Source: Branchiostoma floridae (Eukaryota; Chordata; Leptocardii; Amphioxiformes; Branchiostomatidae). Taken from it: a stretch of 64,000 nucleotides of DNA. Every line of letters starts with the position of its first letter. The first letter of the stretch is position 1. The stretch lies in NCBI RefSeq assembly GCF_000003815.2, contig NC_049986.1, positions 15,525,569-15,589,568 on the forward strand. Direction: 5' to 3'. A model generated the notes under the pieces. It did no database searches, had not been told where the DNA came from, and was given only the letters and a program-made list of their open reading frames with translations. Of this stretch, positions 25,401 through 34,311 are shown one piece after another. Made by a program: the position numbers and the translations under genes.

Positions 25401-28400
25401 GAAGAGTTGCTGTTACAGTTACAATGTAACCCGTAACCTTGGATTGCCTTTGGGTCACACCTTGAAATTACCTTCAGGTCTTGTTACGTGATAACCATTA
25501 AGTAAAAAAAAAAAAGTTGCTGAATGTCTTACATATCTCAGTCTTTCTGATACATCATGAAAATCTTAGCTGGTGTTAAGGACATACATTCTACTATTTG
25601 TAAAGTGAGCCAACACCACATCTAACCTATTCATGACTATAGATAGCATTTCTCCAATAATACCATATATGACCAGTGCTGGTCACAATTCAGTAGCAAT
25701 TTATTACAGCCAGAGAGTGAAACAACGATGCAAATGACGAATGAAGGCACAGCACAGTAATGATGTCTGTCCTTGGTGCTGAAATAGTTATTATAAAGGC
25801 TCCAGAGAGAAATTTTCAGAAAGTACCTTTCAGGCAAATCTATCTACAGTGACTAATTAAGGGAATGGAAGAAATGGTCACAGTAGATGGTTTGCCACCA
25901 TGGATATGATTATCAGGGTGGATATGATTATCAGGGCGGATATGATTATCAGGGCGGATATAGTTATCAGGGCATGGCTTAGTATTAAGAATTATTTAAA
26001 GGACCACCCAAAAGTGCCCACAATGGCTAGGTGGTCCTCAAAGATGTTGTCACTAGCACAGGTTTGAGGAATACATGTAACTGGGGGTCCATAATAGATC
26101 CTTGAGGTACATTGTTAAATCAATCTAAACCCAAAAATGGTATCTATCCTTGGTGCTGAAATGGATATTGTTAATGTGCACATGAGACACACATGTAATG
26201 GGATCCCCCATAAGATTGTTACAGCAAACAATCAAGGTTATTTGAAGGAAATTGTCACATTAGACAAGTGGTCACTTATAATGGACTGGATTCTTGATGC
26301 TTAGGTCAAGGGCAAATTCATCTAAACGACTAATAGAAAGTGATCACAATGACCAGGTGGTCCTTGTGGACAGGTTGTTCCTAGCGCAGGTTTGATGAAA
26401 AATACATGTAAGAGGTCCCAAAGTAGATCCTTGAGGTAAACCAGCAGCACTGTTACACCAACATGGACCTTACATTCCCCCCATACAGCCCCAGAGGTCC
26501 CTGGTGAGCGTGCCCTGCTGGTGGTGACCTTTGGTGACCCCATGCTGTTCCAGAAGATAGAAACTGATGCATCCTGGGACAGGGCCGGTTACCACCACTT
26601 GACCCTGCATATTGTTCATGATCTCTTGAAACAGGTGAGATTTTCCCACCATGAGGGTTTCCCACCAATATTGCTTGCAGCTTTTAGTTTGAGTTTATAA
26701 GCCTCATGTTCAACGCATTACATGGTCTTCTCTTGAAATGACAGTTATTGTTTGAAAGTACAATCAACATTATTCAACATCGTTCCACATTGCGATGGGG
26801 GTTTCAGAGACAGTCCAAATTTTATTTATTCAATATTAGAATTTTGCACATTTTTGTACACATCTGACATTGTCCATTGCTGTGAGTATCCCTAAGGGAG
26901 TGTTTGATGTATTGTTTTTGACTTGTCTGTCTGCCTGTGTGTGTGTTGGTGTGTGTGTCGTACTTGTCTCTCTTGTCTATTTGTTTGTGCCCCTGTGTGT
27001 TTGTATATATGTGTGTTCGTGTGTGTGTGTGTTTGTATATTTATGTGTTTCTGTGTGTGCATATATTTCTGCAATGGTCAGTTTCTGCATGTTTTACCAT
27101 GTTGCTAACCTTCACAAGTACTGAGGATGTATTGAAGTTGGTGAATATTTCTCATTACCTTTATTATCTTGTTCATGCCCAGGGTCACTCCTCAGTGACA
27201 GTGTACCTGCCCGGAGCCTCCATGCTGTGCCCTTTGACCTCTCACACCGTGACCCTGCGGTGTCAGTGTCCCCCCAACAAGCACATGCATTATGTCTACC
27301 ACAACCAGTTCACAGAAGACGAGTTCCTACACGGACATCCTGTTGACAAGGATGGCAGGGATCTACTGCAGACTTTAGAGGTAAAATTTGTCAAATCCTG
27401 GTTTGACACTCGTTCCAACAATTAGAGCAAAAATCAACTGCATGAAACCAAAATCCTGTCATGCTGCTGATCTTGTACTCCTGGAAAAGCACTTTACATG
27501 ACTTTCCTCACTCCACCCAGGTGTAAAAATGGGTACCTTACTTCTGTTATGGAGGTAAAAGCCGTGTGAGGAGAGGGATGGACTCTGCCTCTCAATACCA
27601 TGCCCTAGACACAGCGAATAAAAATCCCACTATCCCTACAGCCTTAAAAAGGCCTTAAAACCTTTACCAGTTTAATGTTACTGATGTTTCCATGTGTTCC
27701 AGGTGAACTATCGGCCTCCCTCCAGCATGGGAGTGGGAATCCCCCTGTCCAACAACATCTACAACGCTGACCCCAGTCAGGACAGGCCGAACGACTTCTA
27801 CCAAGTATCTCAGGTCAGAAGATTGTCCAATCAATCAAAAAAATTTCTGGCGGGATTTTTGGCCGGATATCTGCCCGGATTTCTGCCTCACCATTACGTC
27901 ATACAAAATCATTTACCACCCCCCTAACTACATTGATTTTTTGTGTGCAGCTAATTTAGAATCTTTCCTTAGTGACCACTTCTGAGAAATAATGTTTTGA
28001 AAGGAATGAATTTGAGCCAATGTAAATGACAATGGTGTTGCTCCATGCGGTCCCCCTTTGTAATTAGGCGATCTGGATGATCAATTACAGCTTGGACGTG
28101 CGAAGCCAGACTTTGGCGGCATGGCGCCACGTCAATGGCTGATTTGAGCTGAAATGCCGCCGTACTAATTATTATCAGAAGCATCCCCTTGTTTGATACC
28201 GACAAACGCTGTATGTGGTCCGGACGCTGACAGGGCGCGGTGGTCACCGAATTCCTCAAAGGGTCATTATACCAACGGATCTCGAGGTGAAAGCACACAG
28301 ACTCTGGCTCGGAAAATTTCCTCCCACCCACCCATCTTCTCCTAATTAAAGCTGTAGCATGACAAAAATTTCTTGCTATATAATTTATCACGTCGTATGG

Positions 28401-30252
28401 TTTACATATGTTATAATAGACACGATGTCCGTCTTCACGGTGCCGCTATTCGCATAATAGAGATAAATCTGAATCGCGTCTGCAACTCCTATAGAGTAGA
28501 GAAGATTCTTCGTTTTTTACTGGTGTCGGTAGAAAATTCATGAATTATAAAACACATTTTTGCGGAGCAAAAAGGACCATCATTGACACTTTTGGTGGTC
28601 CCTAATTTTTCCCATTGACCCAACCAGTATCCTGTGTATAATGCCAAACTATCCCTTGGTTGCTCAGAATCGACAAAAAAGATTAATTCAAAATATTCAT
28701 TCCTCCACTGTTACAGGAAACTGGTCAGTATAAGCAGTGTCTGGGAAAGTCCACGCGTGCGGAGTGCGGCTGTACCAAACAGATGAAGCTGTCATCGCTC
28801 GAGAAGTTCTCAGACTGTATAGACCGCGCCCACCGGATGCTGTACCCAGCTGAGCTGTCTGTCAGGCTGCAAGTGGTACGGCCTGGAACTGAGACTATTG
28901 AGCTGGACCAGCCTTATGTTGTAGTGATCGAGGTAGGTTGAGCCACACTCTCCCGTTTGTAGTGATTTTTTTTGCCTGATTTTCAACAAGGTTGTGACAG
29001 AATGAGGAACTTGAACAGTTTTTTTTCTGCCACAGAATTTTGTTGTTTTTGTAAAGGTTTTAAACCTCTTGTTCAATTATTTCTTTAGACTGGAATTTTC
29101 AGACTACTGAGTGGCCTTTTCAGCTTTGTACAAGTTGGTTTTCAAGGGATCCAGTCTACATAACACAATTTTATCAAAATCAACTAGTCTGTGTAAAACA
29201 AACTCTGCTGTTCAGGTTGTAACTGGTCTTCTTAGGGAGCCGAGTGGATATTGAGCAAGATTTAATAAGGCTAAAAATCAACCATCTTCCTGCAGGAAGT
29301 CAACAGCCGCTCAGATTACGTACCAGACTCGGTGGTGACCCCGTCGCTGGCCCGGCTGCGCGCGGACCGCAAGCTGAACCACACCCTGATGTACTACAGC
29401 CCACGGAAACTGTCCGTCCTCATGACGGGGGCCAGGCTCTACCACTTCAGGGTGTCGGCACTGGAGGGCTTCTCCTACTGCAATCTTGTTGCTGAGTTTA
29501 TAGTGAGTTACTGTAATTCCCTTTGTCTTCTCGGTACCAAACTTTCACGATCTCAGAAACTTGAACTTGTTCTCTAAACTTAATTGTTCACGGTTGCAGC
29601 AAGTGTAAAAAAGTCGATGAATTATATATCTGTAATGATAAGTTTTACAGGCCATGAAAAGTTAATTACAGTGAACATAAAAGTATGGTTAAAAAATCAG
29701 GAATTACAGTAATCTGTTCTGAATATCCAGGTTCTGTATGCATCTTTCAATATCATGCTACAAGATTAAGATGATGCAAGTTTAAACTTCTTCAGAACAT
29801 TGAAAAAAAACCATAACCTTCTTGGCAAAGATGACAAGTTGTAAAGTTGAAATTTATCCGGTACCAGTGGAGGTATGATAAAAAAAGTATATCAAGCCAT
29901 TCTGAATCACTGTGGTTTGCTTTTATATTTTCTCAAAAGTAAAATTCGATCACTTTCGTTTCTTAGCTCAGCTGCAGATATTCAGCTTTTGTACTACATT
30001 TATTCCTGTTTGCCTTTTCCTACTCAGATCTATGTGGACAGACCGCCCATTGCCTACCCGTCAGAGTACATCATGCGTGGTGGGATCAGCATCATGATCG
30101 GCATGATCCTGTTCCTGGTGTACCTGTACTACCTGCACACTCACCACACACCCTTCACTAGGAAGTCTACATCCCAACATGCACACCTCAACAGGGAACA
30201 ACTGGCAGAGCAGAGAAGAAACATGTCTGACACAGACAGTGATGAGGACTAG
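12200..30252 (+). CDS. CATSPERG: CatSper auxiliary subunit gamma (5' end not found)
   Basis: Single-pass subunit of the sperm flagellar Ca2+ channel CatSper; its large extracellular part belongs to the canopy over the pore. Exons: 12240 (or 12200)-12328, 12846-12989, 13289-13346, 13606-13695, 13961-14110, 14452-14547, 14734-14900, 15323-15401, 15594-15637, 16023-16157, 20631-20771, 21200-21347, 21718-21866, 22195-22358, 22771-22910, 23181-23234, 23378-23580, 23942-24149, 24656-24805, 26489-26634, 27183-27380, 27703-27813, 28717-28932, 29296-29502, 30028-30252. All have GT-AG borders with matching phases, giving about 1,170 codons. The C-terminal part matches mammalian CATSPERG as I remember it: NYRPPSSMGVGIPL, NADPS, YKQC, ECGCTK, SDC, EVN, LYHFRV and a YVD motif before one membrane helix (GGISIMIGMILFLVYLYYL). 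A short acidic tail ends DTDSDED. Many N-glycosylation sequons and cysteines fit an ectodomain. The signal peptide and first exon(s) are missing. Gamma rather than beta rests on the C-terminal motifs. Confidence 0.88.
12540..12725 (-). mobile_element. tRNA-derived SINE-like repeat (family B)
   Basis: It shares GGCACCTCCTTGAACAC, GTACGTCCCTT and a reverse-strand B-box-like AGTTCAATCTT with copies at about 43,075-43,300 and 45,240-45,410. Read on the minus strand, the B box comes first and then the body, as in a tRNA-headed SINE. It lies in a CATSPERG intron. Confidence 0.55.
15000..15013 (+). repeat. Dispersed motif TCCTTGGTGCTGAA, copy 1 of 7
   Basis: The 14-mer recurs at 25770, 26147, 31130 (truncated after GGTGCT), 31212, 44939 and 46306, always on the + strand. 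Flanking sequence is not obviously alike between copies. Function unknown. Confidence 0.6.
16381..16480. other. Assembly gap, exactly 100 N
   Basis: One hundred N, a common placeholder for a gap of unknown size. It lies in the CATSPERG intron between the exons ending at 16157 and starting at 20631. Confidence 0.99.
16727..17365 (-). CDS. Terminal exon of an unidentified coiled-coil / acidic-tail protein (5' partial)
   Basis: Read on the minus strand, a CTCCTCCCAG acceptor precedes codon-aligned sequence from 17365 to a TAG at 16727-16729, 212 codons. It starts with a heptad-like segment (ELRRELTEHRNKIAVLNQRV). Next come an acidic linker, Ser/Asn-rich sequence, a lysine cluster (KAKPKKKSRAP), a run of aspartates (EDDDDDDEKLEE), PHPRWDEF and a Ser/Asp-rich end. 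Low-complexity acidic C-termini after a coiled coil are common in scaffold or trafficking proteins; I do not recognise the family. No upstream exon of this gene is visible at higher coordinates. The exon sits on a 1,044-bp contig bounded by gaps on both sides, so its placement inside CATSPERG is doubtful. Coding status is well supported by codon use and the acceptor. Confidence 0.75.
   Translation of the reverse strand, partial: NTELRRELTEHRNKIAVLNQRVDELTFSETFLPKSDLVHTYDLDHDDDGDHSSISNSPATSLLSLNLQNLDLNGTRKSLDFQDTAKPSKDDFNPHKTQSPLTNGLTSNKDAADQVKAKPKKKSRAPVDNPLKIVESDDSDKYEWDFEKAVEDDDDDDEKLEEKIPVIPHPRWDEFDEDEDVSVTEKKFKRTELYIDMSSSGDGSHSDKSDEV
17525..17738. other. Assembly gap, 214 N
   Basis: A sized gap of 214 N. 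Together with 16381-16480 it isolates the contig 16481-17524 that carries the minus strand terminal exon. Frames reading through it are artefacts. Confidence 0.99.
18596..18830 (+). mobile_element. tRNA-derived SINE (family C)
   Basis: An A-box-like TGGCCAAGAGGGTAGAG is followed about 35 bases later by a B box in GAGTTCGATCCCCGGCCG, the spacing and sequence of an internal RNA polymerase III promoter. A non-tRNA body of about 170 bases follows. No tRNA cloverleaf closes, so it is a SINE and not a tRNA gene. Amphioxus carries tRNA-headed SINEs, but I cannot assign the family from sequence alone. Confidence 0.7.
19441..19484. repeat. (CA)n microsatellite
   Basis: A CATACACATACACATACACA lead-in, then a pure CA run, inside the CATSPERG intron. 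Confidence 0.95.
22576..22607. mobile_element. Solo terminus of the AAGGCCACAC MITE family
   Basis: GAGCCAACAAATTTGATTAG then TGTGGCCTTA is the inverted form of the terminus of elements at 33,019, 39,962 and 51,349. No partner terminus was found nearby, so this is a fragment. Confidence 0.5.
24841..25272. mobile_element. MITE with long inverted termini around a minisatellite
   Basis: The left end TGTTCTCACCAGGCCTTTTC, continuing AGCATAGGGG, matches the inverted right end (CCCCTATGCTGTG, then CCTTGTGAGAACA at 25260-25272). Inside, next to the left terminus, the terminal motif CCCCTATGCTGTGATTTGGA is amplified as a 21-bp array (24871-25055). No obvious target-site duplication remains. It lies in the CATSPERG intron after the exon ending at 24805. 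Confidence 0.7.
24871..25055. repeat. 21-bp minisatellite, about nine units
   Basis: The unit (C/T)CCCTATGCTGTGATTTGGA with a T or G end is repeated about nine times with few changes. Because 21 is a multiple of three it yields spurious periodic peptides (IPYAVIW in one frame, DPLCCDL in another). There is no sign that these are expressed. Confidence 0.95.
25902..25973. repeat. 18-bp tandem repeat, four units
   Basis: Exactly 72 bases: four copies of GGATATGATTATCAGGGC with one or two substitutions. Intronic in CATSPERG. Confidence 0.95.
26920..27062. repeat. Imperfect GT-rich simple repeat
   Basis: Interrupted TGTGTGTGTT/TGTTTGTATAT sequence in the CATSPERG intron that ends at 27182. Confidence 0.75.
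27484..27613 (+). mobile_element. SINE body/tail (family A)
   Basis: CCACCCAGGTGTAAAAATGGG, GGAGGTAAAA and ATACCATGCCCTAGACACAG are shared in order with 53,440-53,575 (ATACCCTGCCCTTGACACAG), where a tRNA-like head is present. This copy appears to lack the head. Intronic in CATSPERG. Confidence 0.6.
29163..29275 (+). mobile_element. Diverged third copy of the 1.7-kb MITE-like family
   Basis: It contains AAACAAACTCTGCTGTTCAG, TTGTAACTGG and GAGCAAGATTTAATAAGGCT in the same order as 1683-1806. It lies in a CATSPERG intron and ends about 20 bases before the exon at 29296, so it now forms part of that intron's 3' end. Confidence 0.5.
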
Positions 30253-30455
30253 ATACACGCACCAGTGTCACTACACACCCTTCACTAGGAAGTCTACATC
30301 CCAACATGGACACCTTAACAGGGGGACACAGGAACAACTGGCAGGGCAGAGAAGAAACATGACTGACACAGTGATGAGGACTAGAGATACATGTGCTACC
30401 TGCACACTCATCACACACCCTTCACTAGGAAGTCTACATCCCAACACGCACAGGG
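30126..30455 (+). repeat. Tandem triplication of the CATSPERG last-exon end
   Basis: The coding end and stop of the last exon (about 30126-30264) are followed by a second copy (about 30265-30393) and a truncated third (about 30394-30452). All share CACCCTTCACTAGGAAGTCT then ACATCCCAACA; copies 1 and 2 also share the CAACTGGCAG...AGAGAAGAAACATG and GTGATGAGGACTAG ends. The extra copies lie after the stop, so they would be 3' UTR. Copy 2 has lost a few bases in the acidic tail. Confidence 0.9.
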
Positions 30456-30840
30456 TTTTCCCTTGCATCTGTCATTTCATCATTGGAACTTTCAATGACA
30501 GTTACTGTAGCACCACATGTGGATTCTCTTTCTGCCAGTTTAGTGTAAGACTTGGTCTTTAAGAAGTTTGTACACAAAAAGTTCAACATGTTGATGACCT
30601 TGACTTGTGTGATAGGAAGTACATTGTAGATGAATTGTCAACTGTTCAATAGGTAAGATACAGCATGGTACTAACATTGAAAGCAGTTAATAGCAATCTT
30701 TGGTAGATCAAACCAGTCTTCAAAAGCTGCTCAAAAAATGTTTTGATGAGGTCAGAGTTCTTTGTTTGGAAAGTTGGATCTTGTTCAAATTCATGGAATA
30801 GAAGATACAAATTTTGGAATAGATAATTGAGTTTGATGTT

Positions 30841-30846
30841 AATAAA
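30841..30846 (+). terminator. Candidate polyadenylation signal for CATSPERG
   Basis: AATAAA about 590 bases after the stop codon, the first perfect hexamer I see downstream. Not confirmed by any cleavage evidence. Confidence 0.35.
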
Positions 30847-33018
30847 AATGATATTATCTGACTTGTATTTTGTACAATGTCTCTGTATCAAAGTAATGAC
30901 TGTGAATTCACTCATTGTTGAAACAAGAGCCTTTTAGGTTGATTATACAAGCAGGCTAGTTTAAAAATGTCTAGGAGTCATGCCTGCCTGCAGTTTTTAT
31001 TGAAGGCTGATGAAGGATGGCAAAGAACTTAGTCAAAAATGTTCATGGAATAGCTGTTCATGTATATGCATTGACATCTGTCTGATAGATGGTACTTAAA
31101 GGCACTGATACTTCCTGCCTCGTTTCCTGTCCTTGGTGCTTTGCATTTTTGTGACTGCATACTTTTTTGCATATTTGTGACTAGATAAAAGTATAAACCA
31201 ACAGGTTACTGTCCTTGGTGCTGAAATACCAGTATTCAGTATGTGCATAGGGCACAGCAACTTCACACATATACACTGAATTTAGTGAGGAAGGAATTTT
31301 TATTAGGCTCTCCATGTTGTCAGGTTTTCTTGTTGTCCCCCAGTAGTAAGATGGCAGACAAAAAAAACTTAACAAAATAGAAAGCCACATACACATCTTT
31401 TTGTAAAAATAGCAAAAACAGGCAGAGCCTGGATCTGCTGGGAGAGTACTAAAACTGTGTGAAAGGGATGCCGGACTACACTGTCAGTGTGTGTGAATGT
31501 TCCCTTTATTCAGAAGAAAGTAAAGAACAAATTCGAACTAAATTCATACAAAGCAGAGCAATCTAGCAATTATAAATTGGGAATGTCATTGCAACATAAT
31601 CACTTCTGCCTAGTCAAAAAGCATTCATTAGGAAAATAACACATTGATCAGATTTTTCCTGAATACAACAATTTAGAAAATATATAGATTTTTCAGAAAA
31701 CAGTGGCATTACAAATTTTAAATTATGCAACTCTATGCATAGATTGGTTTGCTAAAAGCTGTATAAAGAGTACCTTTCCTATCAAATTTGATGCCTCTTA
31801 TAAAATGGTACAACCCAAAAACTGTAACGGATATTCCTGTGGATCACCATAACATACTAACTTCCCAATGTTAGTAACTGCGATACACTTAAACTACGGT
31901 ACATGCAGTACATATACACCAGGTTTCAACCGACACCCTGCTTTTTCATGTTAGTAAAAGATTATCACTAACGGCACCTCTAAAATTCATTCTTGAGAAA
32001 GCACAAGTTGTACAAGTCTTTTAGAACAATATAAACATTACGCTTGGGAGAAAAGGCACATGGGTAGTCTGAAAAATGTTGGTGCATTAGAAAGTACACA
32101 AATATATAAAATTTCAGTGATCAAAACTAGTTGGGAAAATTGTAATCTGGTTTTCAGTGCATCTACAATCAATATCCATCACCTAAAAGCAAATCTTGCA
32201 TAATCATAAAACAGTTCTTTGAGCAGATACATTATACTAGTTTAACAACATAAACAATATCAAGACAATACTTAACAATGGCTTACTGTGACCATTTCAC
32301 ACTATGACAACATAGCAGAAAGATGAGAAGTAATACTGAAGAATGAGGTTTAGATAATACAGTACTGAGAATGGTGAGTAAGCCTGTAGAGACATGCGAA
32401 ACTTGAATATGCGATACTCAAGTGATAGTGGTCAAATGATCTGTAACAGTTCTTGTAGAAGAAAAGCACCAGAAATGTTGCTCCATTGAAATCTTGTTAC
32501 CATTCTGGTAAACCTGATGGCTGTCGCTCACACAGTAATCTCCATATGCTATCCAATTGTAGATATGAAATTGTCTTTCAACTACAGAAACCTTGTCTCC
32601 GATGCCCACTTTTTCTTGGTAATACTACCAACATCTCATTTTCTATCTCCCCAATCTTTGACAATTTCCTGTTGAACATTATGAAATTGATGCAGACACG
32701 AGAGATTTCCGCTGGTACAGTGAAAACATTCTGTACCCAAAGAGTCCTTGCATTCCATCAAAAGACATTAGTCAAAAATTGGTGATTTTTACTGGTGCCA
32801 TTCAACTACACGATGTTACAACGCAGACATGCTTACAAAGAATAAGTCTTTGGGCAGAAAAGTGCACTGAACCTTGGTCTTAATCATTATTCATTCATTC
32901 ATTTATGGCTCCAAAATTTCCTACAATTAGTCAAAAATATATCTCTGGAAGTGATCATTTGTTAAGGATATTTGCCCAGGCACCTCTTATATACAGCATT
33001 TGTGCCACCTGATTTATA

Positions 33019-33235
33019 AAAGGCCACAACAATCCAATATTTGTTGGTTCTCGAATTTGACCAAAAATAATGCTGAATCCAGAAGATCAGATGGAAACAG
33101 AGCAACAGGTCTGTGCCTTGGTATACACAGCTTCAGGGAGAGGATACGGTCAGAATCAAGTTTTCCTCCCAGCCACCTGTTTTATGTTATCTTTTAGCTT
33201 AATTTTTCACTGTTGGAGAACCAAGAAAATGAATT
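33019..33235. mobile_element. MITE, AAGGCCACAC/TTTGTTGGTTCT family, copy 1
   Basis: It begins AAGGCCACAACAATCCAATA then TTTGTTGGTTCTCG and carries the internal GCCTTGGTATACACAG block. It ends in a decayed GGAGAACCAAGAAAAT. Same family as 39,962-40,211 and 51,349-51,591. Confidence 0.65.
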
Positions 33236-33349
33236 GTTGCAGCCTAAACAGGTGTTTAATTGATTATGACACCCTGGTGGAGTCCACCCTGTTGTCCACC
33301 CTCTACATGAATAGTACTGAACGTATATACAACTGAGATTTTAGCAGGT

Positions 33350-33578
33350 AGGGATGCATACCTAAAATAAGGATCTGAACTGGACTTGTAAAAACATTTA
33401 GGTTCAGGTCCAACAAAACCTAAATGTCAGGAAACAAGTCTGGACTTACAATAAACTTTGAAATATATTCACCTCTTTGTTCTAAACCATCTAAAACCAT
33501 GTAAGTCCAGACTTGAACCTAAACATCTGGACCTGAATCCAGACCCAAACCAGAATGCGAGGTAAGGTATGCATCCCT
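33350..33578. mobile_element. hAT-like MITE with 8-bp target duplication
   Basis: The termini AGGGATGCATACCT and AGGTATGCATCCCT are perfect inverted repeats. Flanks TTTTAGCAG and TTTTATCAG look like an 8-9 bp target duplication with one mismatch. The interior is a palindrome of AGGTTCAGGTCC / GGACCTGAA words. Confidence 0.75.
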
Positions 33579-34311
33579 TTTTATCAGAAAATAATGGCCA
33601 ATGATCCACCCCTGTAATAAGGGGGTTGTTTGAATTATACAGGTATCTTAAAGAATCACGCTTGTGTCCAAGAAGTTGGCAGTATGAGTCGTTCAATGGC
33701 ATTCTGTGGAAGAAAGGATGATGACCCTGGACTGTGCCTCCTACGACTACAAGTTCGAAAGGGCAACTTAGACGGATTAGGACATGAATCATGAGGCAAC
33801 CAATTTTGTTGCTACAATGTCTGACATCCAGTCACTGGAAGACTGGATTGTTAAAACCCAGTAACACACCTGGTCTGTGGTTTCTGGTCTTTTATAGGGC
33901 AAGAATACCAAGGGCTTGGTGGAGGGGATATACAATGTAGTTTAGCTGTGTCAAATGGTCCAATTTCTGAAAGTCAAGATATGATCCCAGTATACCTACT
34001 TTTCCCCTTGACTTTCTTGTAAAAATTCTCTTGCTGGAATATTCCCTCCAGTTCCCTTCCCACATGTACCTTCCTAGTACACATCACCATAGTGGAAAAT
34101 TCCTGGTAACTGTGAGTTTGTTTCATGACATCATCATCATTTTCTTATTTTCTTAAAGTATGTAAAATCATATCTTCTCACAAAACAATGTATACTCAAG
34201 TTTAACAGTTGACTGTCAGAAATCTTAGTCACAATAAGTAAAAGATGTGTGGTTCCCATATTGTAATTTTCTGTGTTCACCATGATGACATATGAGAAGT
34301 TATTAGAAGTC

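Larger units (their letters stand above)
30253..34311. other. Intergenic region between convergent CATSPERG and STKLD1
   Basis: Contains the two duplicate exon-end copies, a candidate AATAAA at 30841-30846 for CATSPERG, two copies of the TCCTTGGTGCT motif (31130, 31212), and two MITEs (33,019-33,235 and 33,350-33,578). No open frame here has coding character or splice-site support. Confidence 0.6.

Noticed and set aside
26870-27124. Cysteine/valine-rich membrane-like frame
   Set aside because: Generated by a GT-rich simple repeat in an intron.
12200-30252. Assignment to CatSper beta, delta or epsilon
   Set aside because: The C-terminal motif order (NYRPP...ADPS...YKQC...ECNC-type...EVN...LFHF-type...YVD, then one membrane helix) fits gamma best; not proven without alignment.
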